Positions 8,609 through 16,181 of a stretch of DNA of 64,000 nucleotides are shown one piece after another. Every line of letters begins with the position of its first letter. Within the stretch, counting starts at the first letter, position 1. The translations under genes were made by a program, and so were the position numbers. The notes below the pieces were generated by a model. That model was given only the letters and a program-made list of their open reading frames with translations, did not search any database and was not told the origin of the DNA. Source of the stretch: UBA1127 sp965116355 (lineage in GTDB: Bacteria; Chloroflexota; Dehalococcoidia; Lucifugimonadales; UBA1127); contig OZ220679.1 of the NCBI GenBank assembly GCA_965116355.1, positions 186,001-250,000 on the forward strand. Direction: 5' to 3'.

Positions 8609-8641
8609 AGGAGGGGCCTCTCTTTGCAAGAGGCCCCTCCT
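8609..8641 (-). terminator. Hairpin terminator of groESL
   Basis: AGGAGGGGCCTCT (8609-8621) pairs perfectly with AGAGGCCCCTCCT (8629-8641) around a 7-base loop, giving a 13-bp GC-rich stem 20 bases beyond the groEL stop. On the minus strand it is followed by only a short TTTC run, so termination may rely on the stem strength or on Rho. Confidence 0.75.
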
Positions 8642-8661
8642 CTCTGTCCTCTCTTCAGGGA

Positions 8662-10275
8662 CTAGTAGTCCATGGGCGGAGCCGCCATTGCCGGCTCCTT
8701 CTGCGGGATGTCTGTCACCATGGACTCCGTGGTGAGGACCATGGAAGCGACGGACGCCGCGTTCTCCAGGGCGGAACGGGTGACCTTGGCGGGGTCGATG
8801 ATGCCGAACTCGAGCATGTTGCCGTAGGCCATGCGCTCGGCGTCGAAGCCCCAGTCGGACTGCTGGCCCTTGACGGCCTCCAGGACGACGGCGCCCTCGC
8901 GCCCAACGTTCTCGACGATGAGCTTGACGGGCTCTTCCAGGGACCGGCGGACGATGGAGACGCCGGTGCGCTCATCGCCCTCAAGGTTGCCCATGAGGTC
9001 CTCGAGCGCCTTCTGGGTGCGGACCAGGGCGACGCCGCCGCCGGGGACGATGCCCTCCTCAACGGCTGCGCGGGTGGCGGACAGGGCGTCCTCCACGCGG
9101 TTCTTCTTTTCCTTGAGCTCCACCTCCGTGGCACCGCCGACCTTGATGATGGCAACGCCGCCGGACAGCTTGGCCATGCGCTCCTGCAGCTTCTCGCGGT
9201 CGAACTCGGAGGTGGTCTCCTCGATCTGCGCGCGGATCTGCTTGATGCGGTTCTGAATGTTCTCCTCGGAGCCGTGGCCCTCGACGACGGTGGTCTCGTC
9301 CTTGTTGGCAGTGACGCGGCGGGCCCGGCCGAGGTCGTTGACGGTGGCGCTGTCGAGCTTGCGGCCGACGTCCTCGCTGATGACGGTGCCGCCGGTCAGA
9401 ATGGCGATGTCCTCAAGCATTGCCTTGCGGCGGTCGCCGAAGCCGGGGGCCTTGATGGCCAGGCAGCTCAGGGTGCCGCGGAGCTTGTTGACCACGAGGG
9501 TGGCGAGGGCCTCGCCCTCCAGGTCCTCAGCGACGATGACGAGGTTCTTGCTGACCTGGAGCACCCGCTCCAACACGGGGAGCAGGTCATTCATGGCGGA
9601 AATCTTCTTGTCAGTGATGAGGATGTAGGGGTCGTCCAGGACGGCCTCCATGCGCTCGGAGTTGGTCACGAAGTAGGGGCTGATGTAGCCGCGGTCTACC
9701 TGCATGCCCTCGACGAACTCGGTCTCGTTCTCGAGACCCTTGGACTCCTCGACGGTGATGACGCCGTCCTTGCCCACCTTCTCCATGACCTCGGCGATGA
9801 GCTCGCCGATCTTGTTCTCGTGGGCGGAGAGGGAGGCGACCTGGGAGATCTGGGCGCGGCCCTCGACGGGGCTGGACATGCCCCTGATCTCGGTCTTGAT
9901 GACGCTGACGGCCTGCTCGATGCCGCGCTTCATCGCCATGGGGTCGGCGCCGGCGGCCACGTTCTTGAAGCCCTCCTGGATGATGGCCTGGGCCAGCACG
10001 ACGGAGGTGGTGGTGCCGTCGCCGGCGGCGTCGTTGGTCTTGCTGGCGGCTTCCTTGATGAGCTGGGCACCCATGTTCTCAAAGGGCTCCTCGAGCTCAA
10101 TCTCCTTGGCGATGGTGACGCCGTCACTGCAGACCTGCGGGGGTCCGAACTTCTTGTCCAGCACGACGTTGCGTCCGCCCGGGCCGAGGGTGACCTTGAC
10201 GGAGTCCGCAAGCATGTCAATGCCGGACTTCAAGCGCTTTCGCGCGTCCTCAGAAAAGAGCAACTGCTTTGCCAT
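8662..10275 (-). CDS. groEL: Chaperonin GroEL (Hsp60)
   Basis: A 537-residue type I chaperonin of near-normal length. It folds proteins in an ATP-driven double ring capped by GroES. Visible hallmarks are LGPGGRNVVLDKKFGPP near the N-terminus, the ATP-binding DGTTT motif near residue 87, and the C-terminal equatorial segment with PGGGVAL. The C-terminus ends MAAPPMDY rather than in the Gly-Gly-Met repeats found in many GroELs, an unusual but not unique tail. It follows groES after 45 bases on the same strand and shares its CIRCE-controlled promoter; a strong hairpin follows the stop. Confidence 0.98.
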   Translation of the reverse strand: MAKQLLFSEDARKRLKSGIDMLADSVKVTLGPGGRNVVLDKKFGPPQVCSDGVTIAKEIELEEPFENMGAQLIKEAASKTNDAAGDGTTTSVVLAQAIIQEGFKNVAAGADPMAMKRGIEQAVSVIKTEIRGMSSPVEGRAQISQVASLSAHENKIGELIAEVMEKVGKDGVITVEESKGLENETEFVEGMQVDRGYISPYFVTNSERMEAVLDDPYILITDKKISAMNDLLPVLERVLQVSKNLVIVAEDLEGEALATLVVNKLRGTLSCLAIKAPGFGDRRKAMLEDIAILTGGTVISEDVGRKLDSATVNDLGRARRVTANKDETTVVEGHGSEENIQNRIKQIRAQIEETTSEFDREKLQERMAKLSGGVAIIKVGGATEVELKEKKNRVEDALSATRAAVEEGIVPGGGVALVRTQKALEDLMGNLEGDERTGVSIVRRSLEEPVKLIVENVGREGAVVLEAVKGQQSDWGFDAERMAYGNMLEFGIIDPAKVTRSALENAASVASMVLTTESMVTDIPQKEPAMAAPPMDY

Positions 10276-10320
10276 TACGACTCCTTTGCGTTTCTTTCCG
10301 TAACCGGTCTGGCGGGTTTC

Positions 10321-10614
10321 CTACGAGACCTTGGCCAGGATGTCCCGCTCCGCCAGAAGCAGGTATTCCTCACCCTCTTCCTTGATTTCCGTGCCGCCGT
10401 ACTTGGCGTAGAGGACGAGGTCGCCCTCCTTCACGTCCATCTCGATGCGAGCGCCCTCATCATTGCGCCGGCCTGGTCCTACGGCGACGACGCGGCCTTC
10501 CTGCGGCTTCTCCTGCGCGGTGTCCGGCAGATAGATGCCGCTCCTGGTCTGCTCCTCCCGCTCCACGGGCTTTACAAGGACCCTGTCGCCCAGCGGTGCA
10601 AATGTCCGACCCAT
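10321..10614 (-). CDS. groES: Co-chaperonin GroES
   Basis: A 97-residue GroES. It has the N-terminal PLGDRVLVKP strand, the mobile loop region around EEQTRSGIYLPDTAQEKP (residues 20-37) that contacts GroEL, and the GDLVLYAKYGGTEI segment near residues 66-79. It caps the GroEL ring. First gene of the groESL operon, with the CIRCE element ending 39 bases upstream of its ATG and a Shine-Dalgarno AAAGGAGAGG before the start. Confidence 0.98.
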   Translation of the reverse strand: MGRTFAPLGDRVLVKPVEREEQTRSGIYLPDTAQEKPQEGRVVAVGPGRRNDEGARIEMDVKEGDLVLYAKYGGTEIKEEGEEYLLLAERDILAKVS

Positions 10615-10652
10615 AGCCTCTCCTTTGAGTGTGTTTTGGACGTAGTACGGAA

Positions 10653-10679
10653 TTAGCAGTCCTCCCGACTGTTTGCTAA
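10653..10679 (-). promoter_or_regulatory. CIRCE operator (HrcA site)
   Basis: TTAGCAGTC, a 9-base spacer and GTTTGCTAA match the CIRCE consensus TTAGCACTC-N9-GAGTGCTAA at 15 of 18 arm positions with the exact spacing. GAATTAGCA/TGCTAATTC extends the outer symmetry perfectly. It sits between the promoter and groES, where HrcA represses the operon until heat shock. hrcA itself is not in the window. Confidence 0.88.
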
Positions 10680-10689
10680 TTCCTCAACG

Positions 10690-10719
10690 ATGGTACATAG
10701 GCGTTTTTGAGCCTGTCAA
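10690..10719 (-). promoter_or_regulatory. Sigma-70-type promoter of groESL
   Basis: On the minus strand a perfect TTGACA (10714-10719), an 18-base spacer and TACCAT (10690-10695) lie directly upstream of the CIRCE operator, which would cover the transcription start. Confidence 0.8.
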
Positions 10720-10750
10720 GAGTTGGCGCGGCAGGGGTGTGCGGGGGCGT

Positions 10751-11090
10751 GGCCGTTCATGCTTCGATTTCCCTCAGCACGAACGGCCACGCCTCCGTTC
10801 GCTGCCGATGGGCTCCCGCCTTCGCGGGAGCGACGGTGGGGGAGGTTGGGGGTGGGCGTGCTGGACACCGGCTTCCGCCGGTGAAACGGAGTGGGGGCGG
10901 AAGGAGTTGGTGGCGGGCGATGGGTTCCCGCCTTCGCGGGAACGACGGTGGGGGAGGCTGGGATTGTTGGAGAGGCTGGGGTGGGTGTGCTGGACACCGG
11001 CTTCCGCCGGTGAAACGGAGTGGGGGAGGCTCGAAGTGCGGGACGCGTTGCGGCGGAGATTCTGGGTACCGGCTTTCGCCGGTATGACGG
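10751..11090 (+). repeat. Dense repeat array between groESL and purS
   Basis: The gap without genes from 10720 to 11123 is almost all repeats. Family A' lies at 10751-10790, and five hairpins of the B/C superfamily at 10810-10836, 10861-10889, 10922-10948, 10990-11018 and 11062-11090, alternating between GCTCCCGC/GTTCCCGC-type and ACACCGGC/GTACCGGC-type stems. All read +. The blocks 10861-10948 and 10990-11018 with their GTGGGGGAGG linkers look like local duplications. The varied spacers and stems are not those of a CRISPR array. Confidence 0.8.
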
Positions 11091-11123
11091 TTAAGTTGTC
11101 GCGGTGGGGTGGTTGAAAGAGAG

Positions 11124-11381
11124 CTAGGCGGGGGTTTCCTCCAGGTCGAAGCGGTATTGCTCTATGACGGTGTTGGCGAGGAGGGTCTTGCACATGGCGT
11201 CGATCTGGGCGCGGGCCTCGTCCTCCGACTCGGCCTGCAGCCCGACTTCGAGGTACTTGCCGACGCGGACGCTGTCGGGCGTCTCGAAGCCGAGATTGCG
11301 GAGGGCGCCGAGAACCGTGATGCCCTGGGGGTCGTTCACGGTGGGCTTCAGCGTGACGTAGACGCGCGCGAGGTACCGCAT
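11124..11381 (-). CDS. purS: Phosphoribosylformylglycinamidine synthase subunit PurS
   Basis: An 85-residue PurS, the small subunit that with PurQ and PurL forms the multi-subunit FGAM synthase (ATP plus glutamine convert FGAR to FGAM, step 4 of purine synthesis). It shows the family pattern ARVYVTLKPTVNDPQG near the N-terminus, then LGFETPDSVRVGKYLEV (residues 30-46), then a C-terminal helix and strand ending in IEQYRFDLEE. It is the last purine gene on the minus strand in this cluster; purQ and purL are not in the window. It starts 6 bases after the upstream DUF3105 gene ends. Confidence 0.95.
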   Translation of the reverse strand: MRYLARVYVTLKPTVNDPQGITVLGALRNLGFETPDSVRVGKYLEVGLQAESEDEARAQIDAMCKTLLANTVIEQYRFDLEETPA

Positions 11382-11386
11382 GGCGA

Positions 11387-12232
11387 CTATCCGCCGCTCG
11401 CGGATGGGGTCTCGTCCGGCTCCGGCGTCGCGGCGTCGTCCGGCTCCGGGGTTGCCGTATCTTCGGCGTCGCCGGGCTCAGCGGTGGCGTCGGGCTCGAC
11501 GTCCGTAGTGTCGGCGCCGCCATCCGGGACGGCGGTGGCGTCGGGGACGCCCTGGGCCATGACGCCGGGGGAGTCGCAGCCGCGGGCGACCTCCGGGCCG
11601 CGGGCCTGGTAGGCGTCTGCGAACTCGCGCATGGCGTCCTCGTCGACGCCGTCGAGGTAGAGGATGCGGTTCCACGCCGTGAGCGCGACGGTCTGCTCCA
11701 TGCCGGGGTAGGGCGCGAAGATGTAGTAGTTGGGCCAGCCCGGCAGGCCCCTCGCCGCAGCCTCAAGCTGGCCTACGAAGGCGGCGTCGTCCGAGTTGTA
11801 GTGGATGTTGACGAAGCCGTGCTCCAAGTTGTGCACCAGGATCTCGTCGGGCACGGGGTCCGTGAAGATGCCGCAGCGCTCCCACGTGGGCGAGTGGGTG
11901 CCGGAGGTGGCCGGGGACGTGATGTAGTAGCCCGGGTCCGCGCGGGCGTCGAGGGACGGGAAGTGGACACGGCCCTGGTCCTCGACCACTACGCCGGGGC
12001 CGTCAACGGGCCGCGCGAGGAAGCCGCCGCGGTCGAGGAAGTCGTCGAGGCCGGTCGACTGGCCGCCGCCGAAGGAGGGAAGGGCCAGTCCCGCGATGAT
12101 GAGGACGGCGAGAACGCCCATGCCCGTCGCGGCGAGGATGCGGACCATCTTGTTCTTCTGCTTGTTCCGGGACTGCCTGGCCTTCCGCCGCTCGGTCTCC
12201 GACACTCTCCGGTTTGATCGCTGTCTTGCCAC
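11387..12232 (-). CDS. DUF3105 membrane-anchored protein
   Basis: A 281-residue protein. A strongly basic N-terminus (residues 1-30) leads into one transmembrane helix (about 31-51), so the rest is probably outside the membrane. The DUF3105 domain follows, with TSGTH (109-113), W117 and the invariant HNLEHG (134-139), which look like a metal-binding His cluster. Residues 227-281 form a low-complexity Asp/Glu/Pro/Thr/Ala tail rich in EPDATAEP-like repeats. The function of DUF3105 is unknown. It lies between purC and purS on the same strand, and the close spacing (6 bases to purS) suggests cotranscription rather than a purine role. Confidence 0.85.
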   Translation of the reverse strand: MARQRSNRRVSETERRKARQSRNKQKNKMVRILAATGMGVLAVLIIAGLALPSFGGGQSTGLDDFLDRGGFLARPVDGPGVVVEDQGRVHFPSLDARADPGYYITSPATSGTHSPTWERCGIFTDPVPDEILVHNLEHGFVNIHYNSDDAAFVGQLEAAARGLPGWPNYYIFAPYPGMEQTVALTAWNRILYLDGVDEDAMREFADAYQARGPEVARGCDSPGVMAQGVPDATAVPDGGADTTDVEPDATAEPGDAEDTATPEPDDAATPEPDETPSASGG

Positions 12233-12245
12233 GTTGCTCCTCTAG

Positions 12246-12311
12246 GGTAGGGGTCCCTTCCAAGGAAGGGGTCCCTTCTACGGAAGGGGTTCCTTCTATG
12301 GAAGGGGTTGC
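12246..12311. repeat. Short tandem palindromic repeat at the purC end
   Basis: Three to four copies of an 18-base unit, GGAAGGGGTCCCTTCTAC and variants, each itself nearly palindromic. The last copies include the purC stop codon. It looks like a local replication-slippage product, and could also form a terminator-like structure for purC. Confidence 0.7.
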
Positions 12312-13186
12312 CCGGTCAGGCGCTGGTAGGCCTCCAAGTAGCGGGCGCGGGTCTTGTCTACGACGTCGTCGGGGAGCTCCGGCGCCGGGGGCTCACGGTC
12401 CCACCCCATGTCGGTCAGCGCGTCCCGGACGTACTGCTTGTCATAATTGGGCTGGCTCTTGCCGGGGGCGTAGCCCTCGGCGTCCCAGAAGCGGCTGGAG
12501 TCCGGCGTCAGCATCTCGTCGATGACGATGACCTGTCCGTCCAGCAGCCCGAACTCCAGCTTGGTGTCGGCGATCATGATGCCCTTGTCGCGGGCGTAGG
12601 CATCGGCGGCGGCGTAGAGCTCGACGGTCTTCTCGCCGAGCAGGCGGGCCGTGCTCTCGCCGACCATATCGGCGAGCTCCTCGACGGTCATGGGCATGTC
12701 GTGGCCCTCCTCCGCCTTGGTCGTCGGCGTGAAGAGGGGCTCGGGGAACTTGTCGCCCTCGACGAGGCCGGAGGGCATCGCCATGCCGTGGACGGTGCCG
12801 CTCTTGCGGTACTCGGCCCAGGCGGAGCCGGTGATGTAGCCGCGGGCGATGCACTCGGCGTCGAGGCGCTGGGCGCGCTTGACGACCATGGCGCGGCGGG
12901 CGACCTCGGGCGGGATGTCGGGGAGGGCGATGCCGGCCTTGGCGGCGTCATTGGCCATGCAGATGAAGTGGTTGGGCATGCTGCCGGCCGTCATGGCAAA
13001 CCAGAAGGCCGAGATGTTGGAGAGGACGACGCCCTTCTCCGGGATGGCCGTCGGCAGGACGACGTCGAAGGCGGAGATGCGGTCCGTGGCGACCATCAGC
13101 AGCAGTCCGTTGCCGAGGTCGTAGGTGTCGCGCACCTTGCCGCGGTGAATCTGGTTGGGCAGGCTGGTCTCAGCTATCGCTTCCAC
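12296..13186 (-). CDS. purC: SAICAR synthase (phosphoribosylaminoimidazole-succinocarboxamide synthase)
   Basis: A 296-residue PurC of the longer (yeast-like) type. It couples CAIR with aspartate using ATP. Seen are the N-terminal HRGKVRDTYDLG (about 14-25), TDRISAFDVVLP (35-46), then ARGYITGSAWAEY (113-125) and the nucleotide/aspartate segment IADTKLEFG (200-208) with IDEMLTPDSSRFW (222-234). The stop codon lies inside a tandem repeat. It is preceded on the minus strand by purB with a 33-base gap, as expected of a purine operon. Confidence 0.97.
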   Translation of the reverse strand: MEAIAETSLPNQIHRGKVRDTYDLGNGLLLMVATDRISAFDVVLPTAIPEKGVVLSNISAFWFAMTAGSMPNHFICMANDAAKAGIALPDIPPEVARRAMVVKRAQRLDAECIARGYITGSAWAEYRKSGTVHGMAMPSGLVEGDKFPEPLFTPTTKAEEGHDMPMTVEELADMVGESTARLLGEKTVELYAAADAYARDKGIMIADTKLEFGLLDGQVIVIDEMLTPDSSRFWDAEGYAPGKSQPNYDKQYVRDALTDMGWDREPPAPELPDDVVDKTRARYLEAYQRLTGQPLP

Positions 13187-13219
13187 AGTTCCCCTCCGGT
13201 TCTGCAGTGTTCTTTGCGC

Positions 13220-14524
13220 CTATGCGCCAATTCCCGCGGCCTTGTAGATGTGGTCCACATGGCCGAGGTAGTAGCCGTAGTCAAAAAGGCCCTCGAGGGC
13301 GCCGCCGGGCAGGGCCGCCGTGACGCGCGGGTCGGCGCGGAGGAGGTCGCGGAAGTCCTCCTCGCCGTCCCAGGAGCGCATGGTGTGCTCCTGCACGAGG
13401 TCGTAGGCCTCGGCGCGGTCCATGCCGGCCTCGACGAGGGCGAGCATAACGCGGGGTGAGAAGACGAGGCCGCGCGTCAGCTCCAGGTTGCGCATCATCT
13501 GGCGCACGTCCACGCGCATGCCGCCGATGATGCCCGTCATCAGCTCCAGCATGTAGTCGATGGCGAGGGCGGCGTCGGGGAGCGCCATGCGCTCGGCGGA
13601 GGAGTGCGAGATGTCGCGCTCGTGCCAGAGGGCGACGTTCTCGAGGGCCGTCGTGGCGTAGCCGCGCACGAGACGGGCGAGGCCGCAGACGCGCTCGGAC
13701 AGCTCCGGGTTGCGCTTGTGGGGCATGGAGGAGGAGCCCTTGGTCACGTAGCCGGGCTCGCCGAAGGGCTCCTGCACCTCGCGGACCTCAGTGCGCTGGA
13801 GAGCGCGAACCTCCGTGGCAATCTTCTCGAGCGTCGCGCCGATGAGGGCGAGGGTCTGGACGAACTCGGCGTGGCGGTCGCGCTGGATGATCTGGTTGGA
13901 GACGGCGACGGGCGTGAGGCCGAGCTGCTCGCATACGGAGGCCTCGATCTCCGGCGGGATGCCGGCGTAGGTGCCGACGGGGCCGGAGATCATGCCGACG
14001 TTGACGCGCGAACGGGTCTCGGCGAGGCGCTGCCGGTTGCGCTGCATCTCGCTGTGCCAGAGGGCCAGCTTGAGGCCGAAGCTCATGGGCTCTGCGTGGA
14101 CGCCGTGGGAGCGGCCAATGCAGGGCGTGTCCTTGTAGGCGACGGCCTGGCTGCCGAGGGTGTCGAGGAAGCGGCCGATGTCGCCGTCGATGAGGTCACA
14201 GGCTTCGGTCATTTGCATGGCGAGGGCGGTGTCCTTGACGTCGTTGGAGGTGAGGCCGTAGTGGACCCAGCGGGACTCGGGGCCGAGGCTCTCGGATACG
14301 GCGCGGGTGAAGGAGACGAGGTCGTGCTTGGTCTCGTCGAACCAGCGGTCGTAGGAGGCGCGGTTGAACGTGGCGCCGCGGATGAGGGCCATGTCCTCCG
14401 GCGGGACGACGCCGAGTTCGCACCAGGCCTGGCATGCGGCGATCTCGACGCGGAGCCAGAGCGCGTAGGCGTTGTCGTCAGACCAGACGCGCTTCATGTC
14501 GGGCCGAGAGTACCGTTCAATCAA
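13220..14524 (-). CDS. purB: Adenylosuccinate lyase
   Basis: A 434-residue PurB of the fumarase/aspartase superfamily. It releases fumarate from SAICAR and from adenylosuccinate. The signature SSSMPHKRNPE (catalytic loop) and TSNDVKDTALAM are present. I chose the TTG at 14522-14524, because it gives the N-terminus IERYSRPDM...W that is strongly conserved in this family. The upstream ATG frame would add an unconserved hydrophobic stretch, and a nearer ATG is out of frame and stops at once. The HAD phosphatase gene lies upstream on the same strand, separated by repeats. Confidence 0.95.
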   Translation of the reverse strand: MIERYSRPDMKRVWSDDNAYALWLRVEIAACQAWCELGVVPPEDMALIRGATFNRASYDRWFDETKHDLVSFTRAVSESLGPESRWVHYGLTSNDVKDTALAMQMTEACDLIDGDIGRFLDTLGSQAVAYKDTPCIGRSHGVHAEPMSFGLKLALWHSEMQRNRQRLAETRSRVNVGMISGPVGTYAGIPPEIEASVCEQLGLTPVAVSNQIIQRDRHAEFVQTLALIGATLEKIATEVRALQRTEVREVQEPFGEPGYVTKGSSSMPHKRNPELSERVCGLARLVRGYATTALENVALWHERDISHSSAERMALPDAALAIDYMLELMTGIIGGMRVDVRQMMRNLELTRGLVFSPRVMLALVEAGMDRAEAYDLVQEHTMRSWDGEEDFRDLLRADPRVTAALPGGALEGLFDYGYYLGHVDHIYKAAGIGA

Positions 14525-14642
14525 GACATAACCCCTGAGGGAGAAGTAGGGCACAAACAGGATAGCATGGCGCATTGCCCCTCGCGAGGGGATTCAAGGG
14601 GGTGAAGAGGGCGGTTTGGGGTTGGTCGGGGGCGGGCGATGC

Positions 14643-14714
14643 CGGATACCGGCTTTCGCCGGTATCACGGGTGGGCGCCCCCATCCTAACCTTCCCGCGC
14701 TCGCGGGGGAAGGG
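14643..14714 (+). repeat. Repeats C and F
   Basis: A GATACCGGC-TTTC-GCCGGTATCACGG hairpin (14643-14670) is followed by family F (about 14678-14714). The second one overlaps the 3' end of the HAD phosphatase gene and supplies its last codons and stop. Confidence 0.8.
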
Positions 14715-15444
14715 ACTCGGGTGATGGTTCCCAGACGCCAGGGATGCCAGCGCGGAAGGCGGCGAGCACGTCATGGAAGTCCTCGAAGGGGATGCAGGGC
14801 ACGCCGTTGGCATCGCAATGCTGGCGCATGGCGGCGCGGGCGAAGGCGGCGTCGGCGAGGCGGGCGGCGCAGTAGTCGGACCAGCCGTCGCCGATCATGA
14901 CCGTCTTGACGCCGCCGTCAGCTTTGGACTCCTCCAGGACGCGGCACTTGCAGTTGCCCCACTCCCAGCAGGACTCGGTGTCGTAAGGATACGAGTAGCG
15001 GAGCCGGTGCGGAGGGCCCTCGCAGGCGACGGCACAGACGGGGAGCCCTTCGAGACCGGCGTGCTCCAATACGGAGTTAACATAAAATTGTAGACCATTG
15101 GTAACGATATACAATTGTAAACCGTTTGTTGAACAAAAGGAAACGAACTCCGGAAACCCTTCACGAGGCCAACAGAGGCCCTTCAGACTCTCGCTCATCT
15201 CCTCCAGTGTGGCATCGACGCCGTTGAAGGCGCGCTCCTGGTACTCGCGAAGGGTCATCTCGCCCTTGCGGAAGGACTCCCGGTGTGACGTCCACGTGTC
15301 GCCACCGCCAGAGGCGCCTCCGTAGCGCTCCAGCAACGTCTCGGCGACGTTCTGGGCGGCGGCCGTGCCGTCGAAGTCGACCAGCACCACGATGCGGGAG
15401 TCCCCGATACCTCGGGGGGCTCCGGCGGCTCGGGGATCCGTCAT
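14686..15444 (-). CDS. HAD-family phosphatase (MtnX/PSP-like)
   Basis: A 252-residue HAD-superfamily hydrolase. Motif I is VDFDGT with nucleophile D23 and D25; motif II is IVTNG; the acidic motif IV is GDGWSDYCAA. Overall it resembles MtnX-like and phosphoserine-phosphatase-like enzymes that remove phosphate from small metabolites. Its ATG overlaps the purE stop by 4 bases, so it is translated with purE, which hints at a nucleotide or one-carbon metabolite substrate. The middle of the gene (15075-15135) is strikingly AT-rich and encodes a near-duplicated TNGLQLYIVTNGLQFYV. The final residues SLPPRAREG and the stop are read from an inserted family F repeat. Confidence 0.82.
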   Translation of the reverse strand: MTDPRAAGAPRGIGDSRIVVLVDFDGTAAAQNVAETLLERYGGASGGGDTWTSHRESFRKGEMTLREYQERAFNGVDATLEEMSESLKGLCWPREGFPEFVSFCSTNGLQLYIVTNGLQFYVNSVLEHAGLEGLPVCAVACEGPPHRLRYSYPYDTESCWEWGNCKCRVLEESKADGGVKTVMIGDGWSDYCAARLADAAFARAAMRQHCDANGVPCIPFEDFHDVLAAFRAGIPGVWEPSPESLPPRAREG

Positions 15445-15908
15445 GCGTTGCGGAGCCCCTCGCGGTACTTGGCGTAGGCCTCATGGACAGCGGGATGCTT
15501 GATGCTGAGGATGCTGGCCGCCAGATACGCGGCGTTCCGGGCGCCCCATGCGCCGATGGCCACGCAGGCAACGGGTACGCCGGGGGGCATCTGCGCGATG
15601 GTGTAGAGCGCGTCGATGCCCTGCATGTCGCTGCTGGGCAGGGGGACGCCAATGACGGGCAGCGTCGTCCACGACGCGACGACGCCAGGCAAGGCGGCGG
15701 ACCCGCCCGCGGCAGCGATGATGACCTCGATGCCGCGCTCCTCCGCCGTTGTCACGTACTCCATCACGCGGCCGGGCGAACGGTGCGCGGACATGGCGTT
15801 GTATTCATACGGTACGCCCAAGTCATTGAGCACCTTGAACGTATCCTCAATGCGCGGTTCGTCCGTGCGGCTGCCGACAAGGACTCCTACTAGCGGTTTC
15901 TGTTCCAT
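15441..15908 (-). CDS. purE: N5-carboxyaminoimidazole ribonucleotide mutase
   Basis: A 155-residue class I PurE. It moves the carboxylate of N5-CAIR to give CAIR. GSRTDEP (12-18), SAHRSP (40-45, with the catalytic His42) and AAGGSAALPG (66-75) are the active-site segments. The usual partner purK is not in the window. The stop overlaps the start of the HAD phosphatase gene. A 270-base repeat-filled gap separates it from the clpP-like gene upstream, so it may start a new transcript. Confidence 0.96.
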   Translation of the reverse strand: MEQKPLVGVLVGSRTDEPRIEDTFKVLNDLGVPYEYNAMSAHRSPGRVMEYVTTAEERGIEVIIAAAGGSAALPGVVASWTTLPVIGVPLPSSDMQGIDALYTIAQMPPGVPVACVAIGAWGARNAAYLAASILSIKHPAVHEAYAKYREGLRNA

Positions 15909-15952
15909 GGGCGGTTTTGGTTACCTCCTTTTGTGTGGGTCTGCGAGTGTGT

Positions 15953-16173
15953 TCGCCCTTCGATTTCCCTCAGGGCGAACGGCCTCCGCTGGGTTCCCGC
16001 TTTCGTGGGAACGACGGGAGGGGTGCGGTTGCTGTTCCATGGCTGGCTGGGTGTTCCTCCTCCTCTATGACTGCTTTGTTCCGCCCTCTGGGTTCCGGCT
16101 TTCGCCGGAAAAACGGTGGTGGAGGACGACGGGGTTGCCAACGTCGGGGTTCCTGCCTTCGCGGGAACGACGG
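15953..16173 (+). repeat. Repeat-filled gap between clpP-like gene and purE
   Basis: Family A' (15953-15981), then GTTCCCGC-TTTC-GTGGGAAC (15989-16018), a decayed GGTTCCGGC-TTTC-GCCGGAA copy (16087-16116) and TTCCTGC-CTTC-GCGGGAA (16145-16173). All read +. No gene is seen between 15909 and 16181. Confidence 0.78.
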
Positions 16174-16181
16174 TTATGGGG

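Noticed and set aside
9274..10656. A 460-residue open frame antisense to groESL
   Set aside because: It mirrors the codons of two certain genes; its Gly/Asp/Leu/Val-rich composition is that of an antisense shadow.
10810..11090. CRISPR-like array of regularly spaced palindromes
   Set aside because: The repeats differ in stem sequence, spacing is irregular, spacers resemble each other and no cas gene is present.
12308..13459. Plus-strand frame over purC and purB
   Set aside because: Antisense to two certain purine genes, no recognisable domain.
14525..14575. Upstream ATG start for purB
   Set aside because: It would add an unconserved hydrophobic leader; the conserved family N-terminus starts at the TTG.
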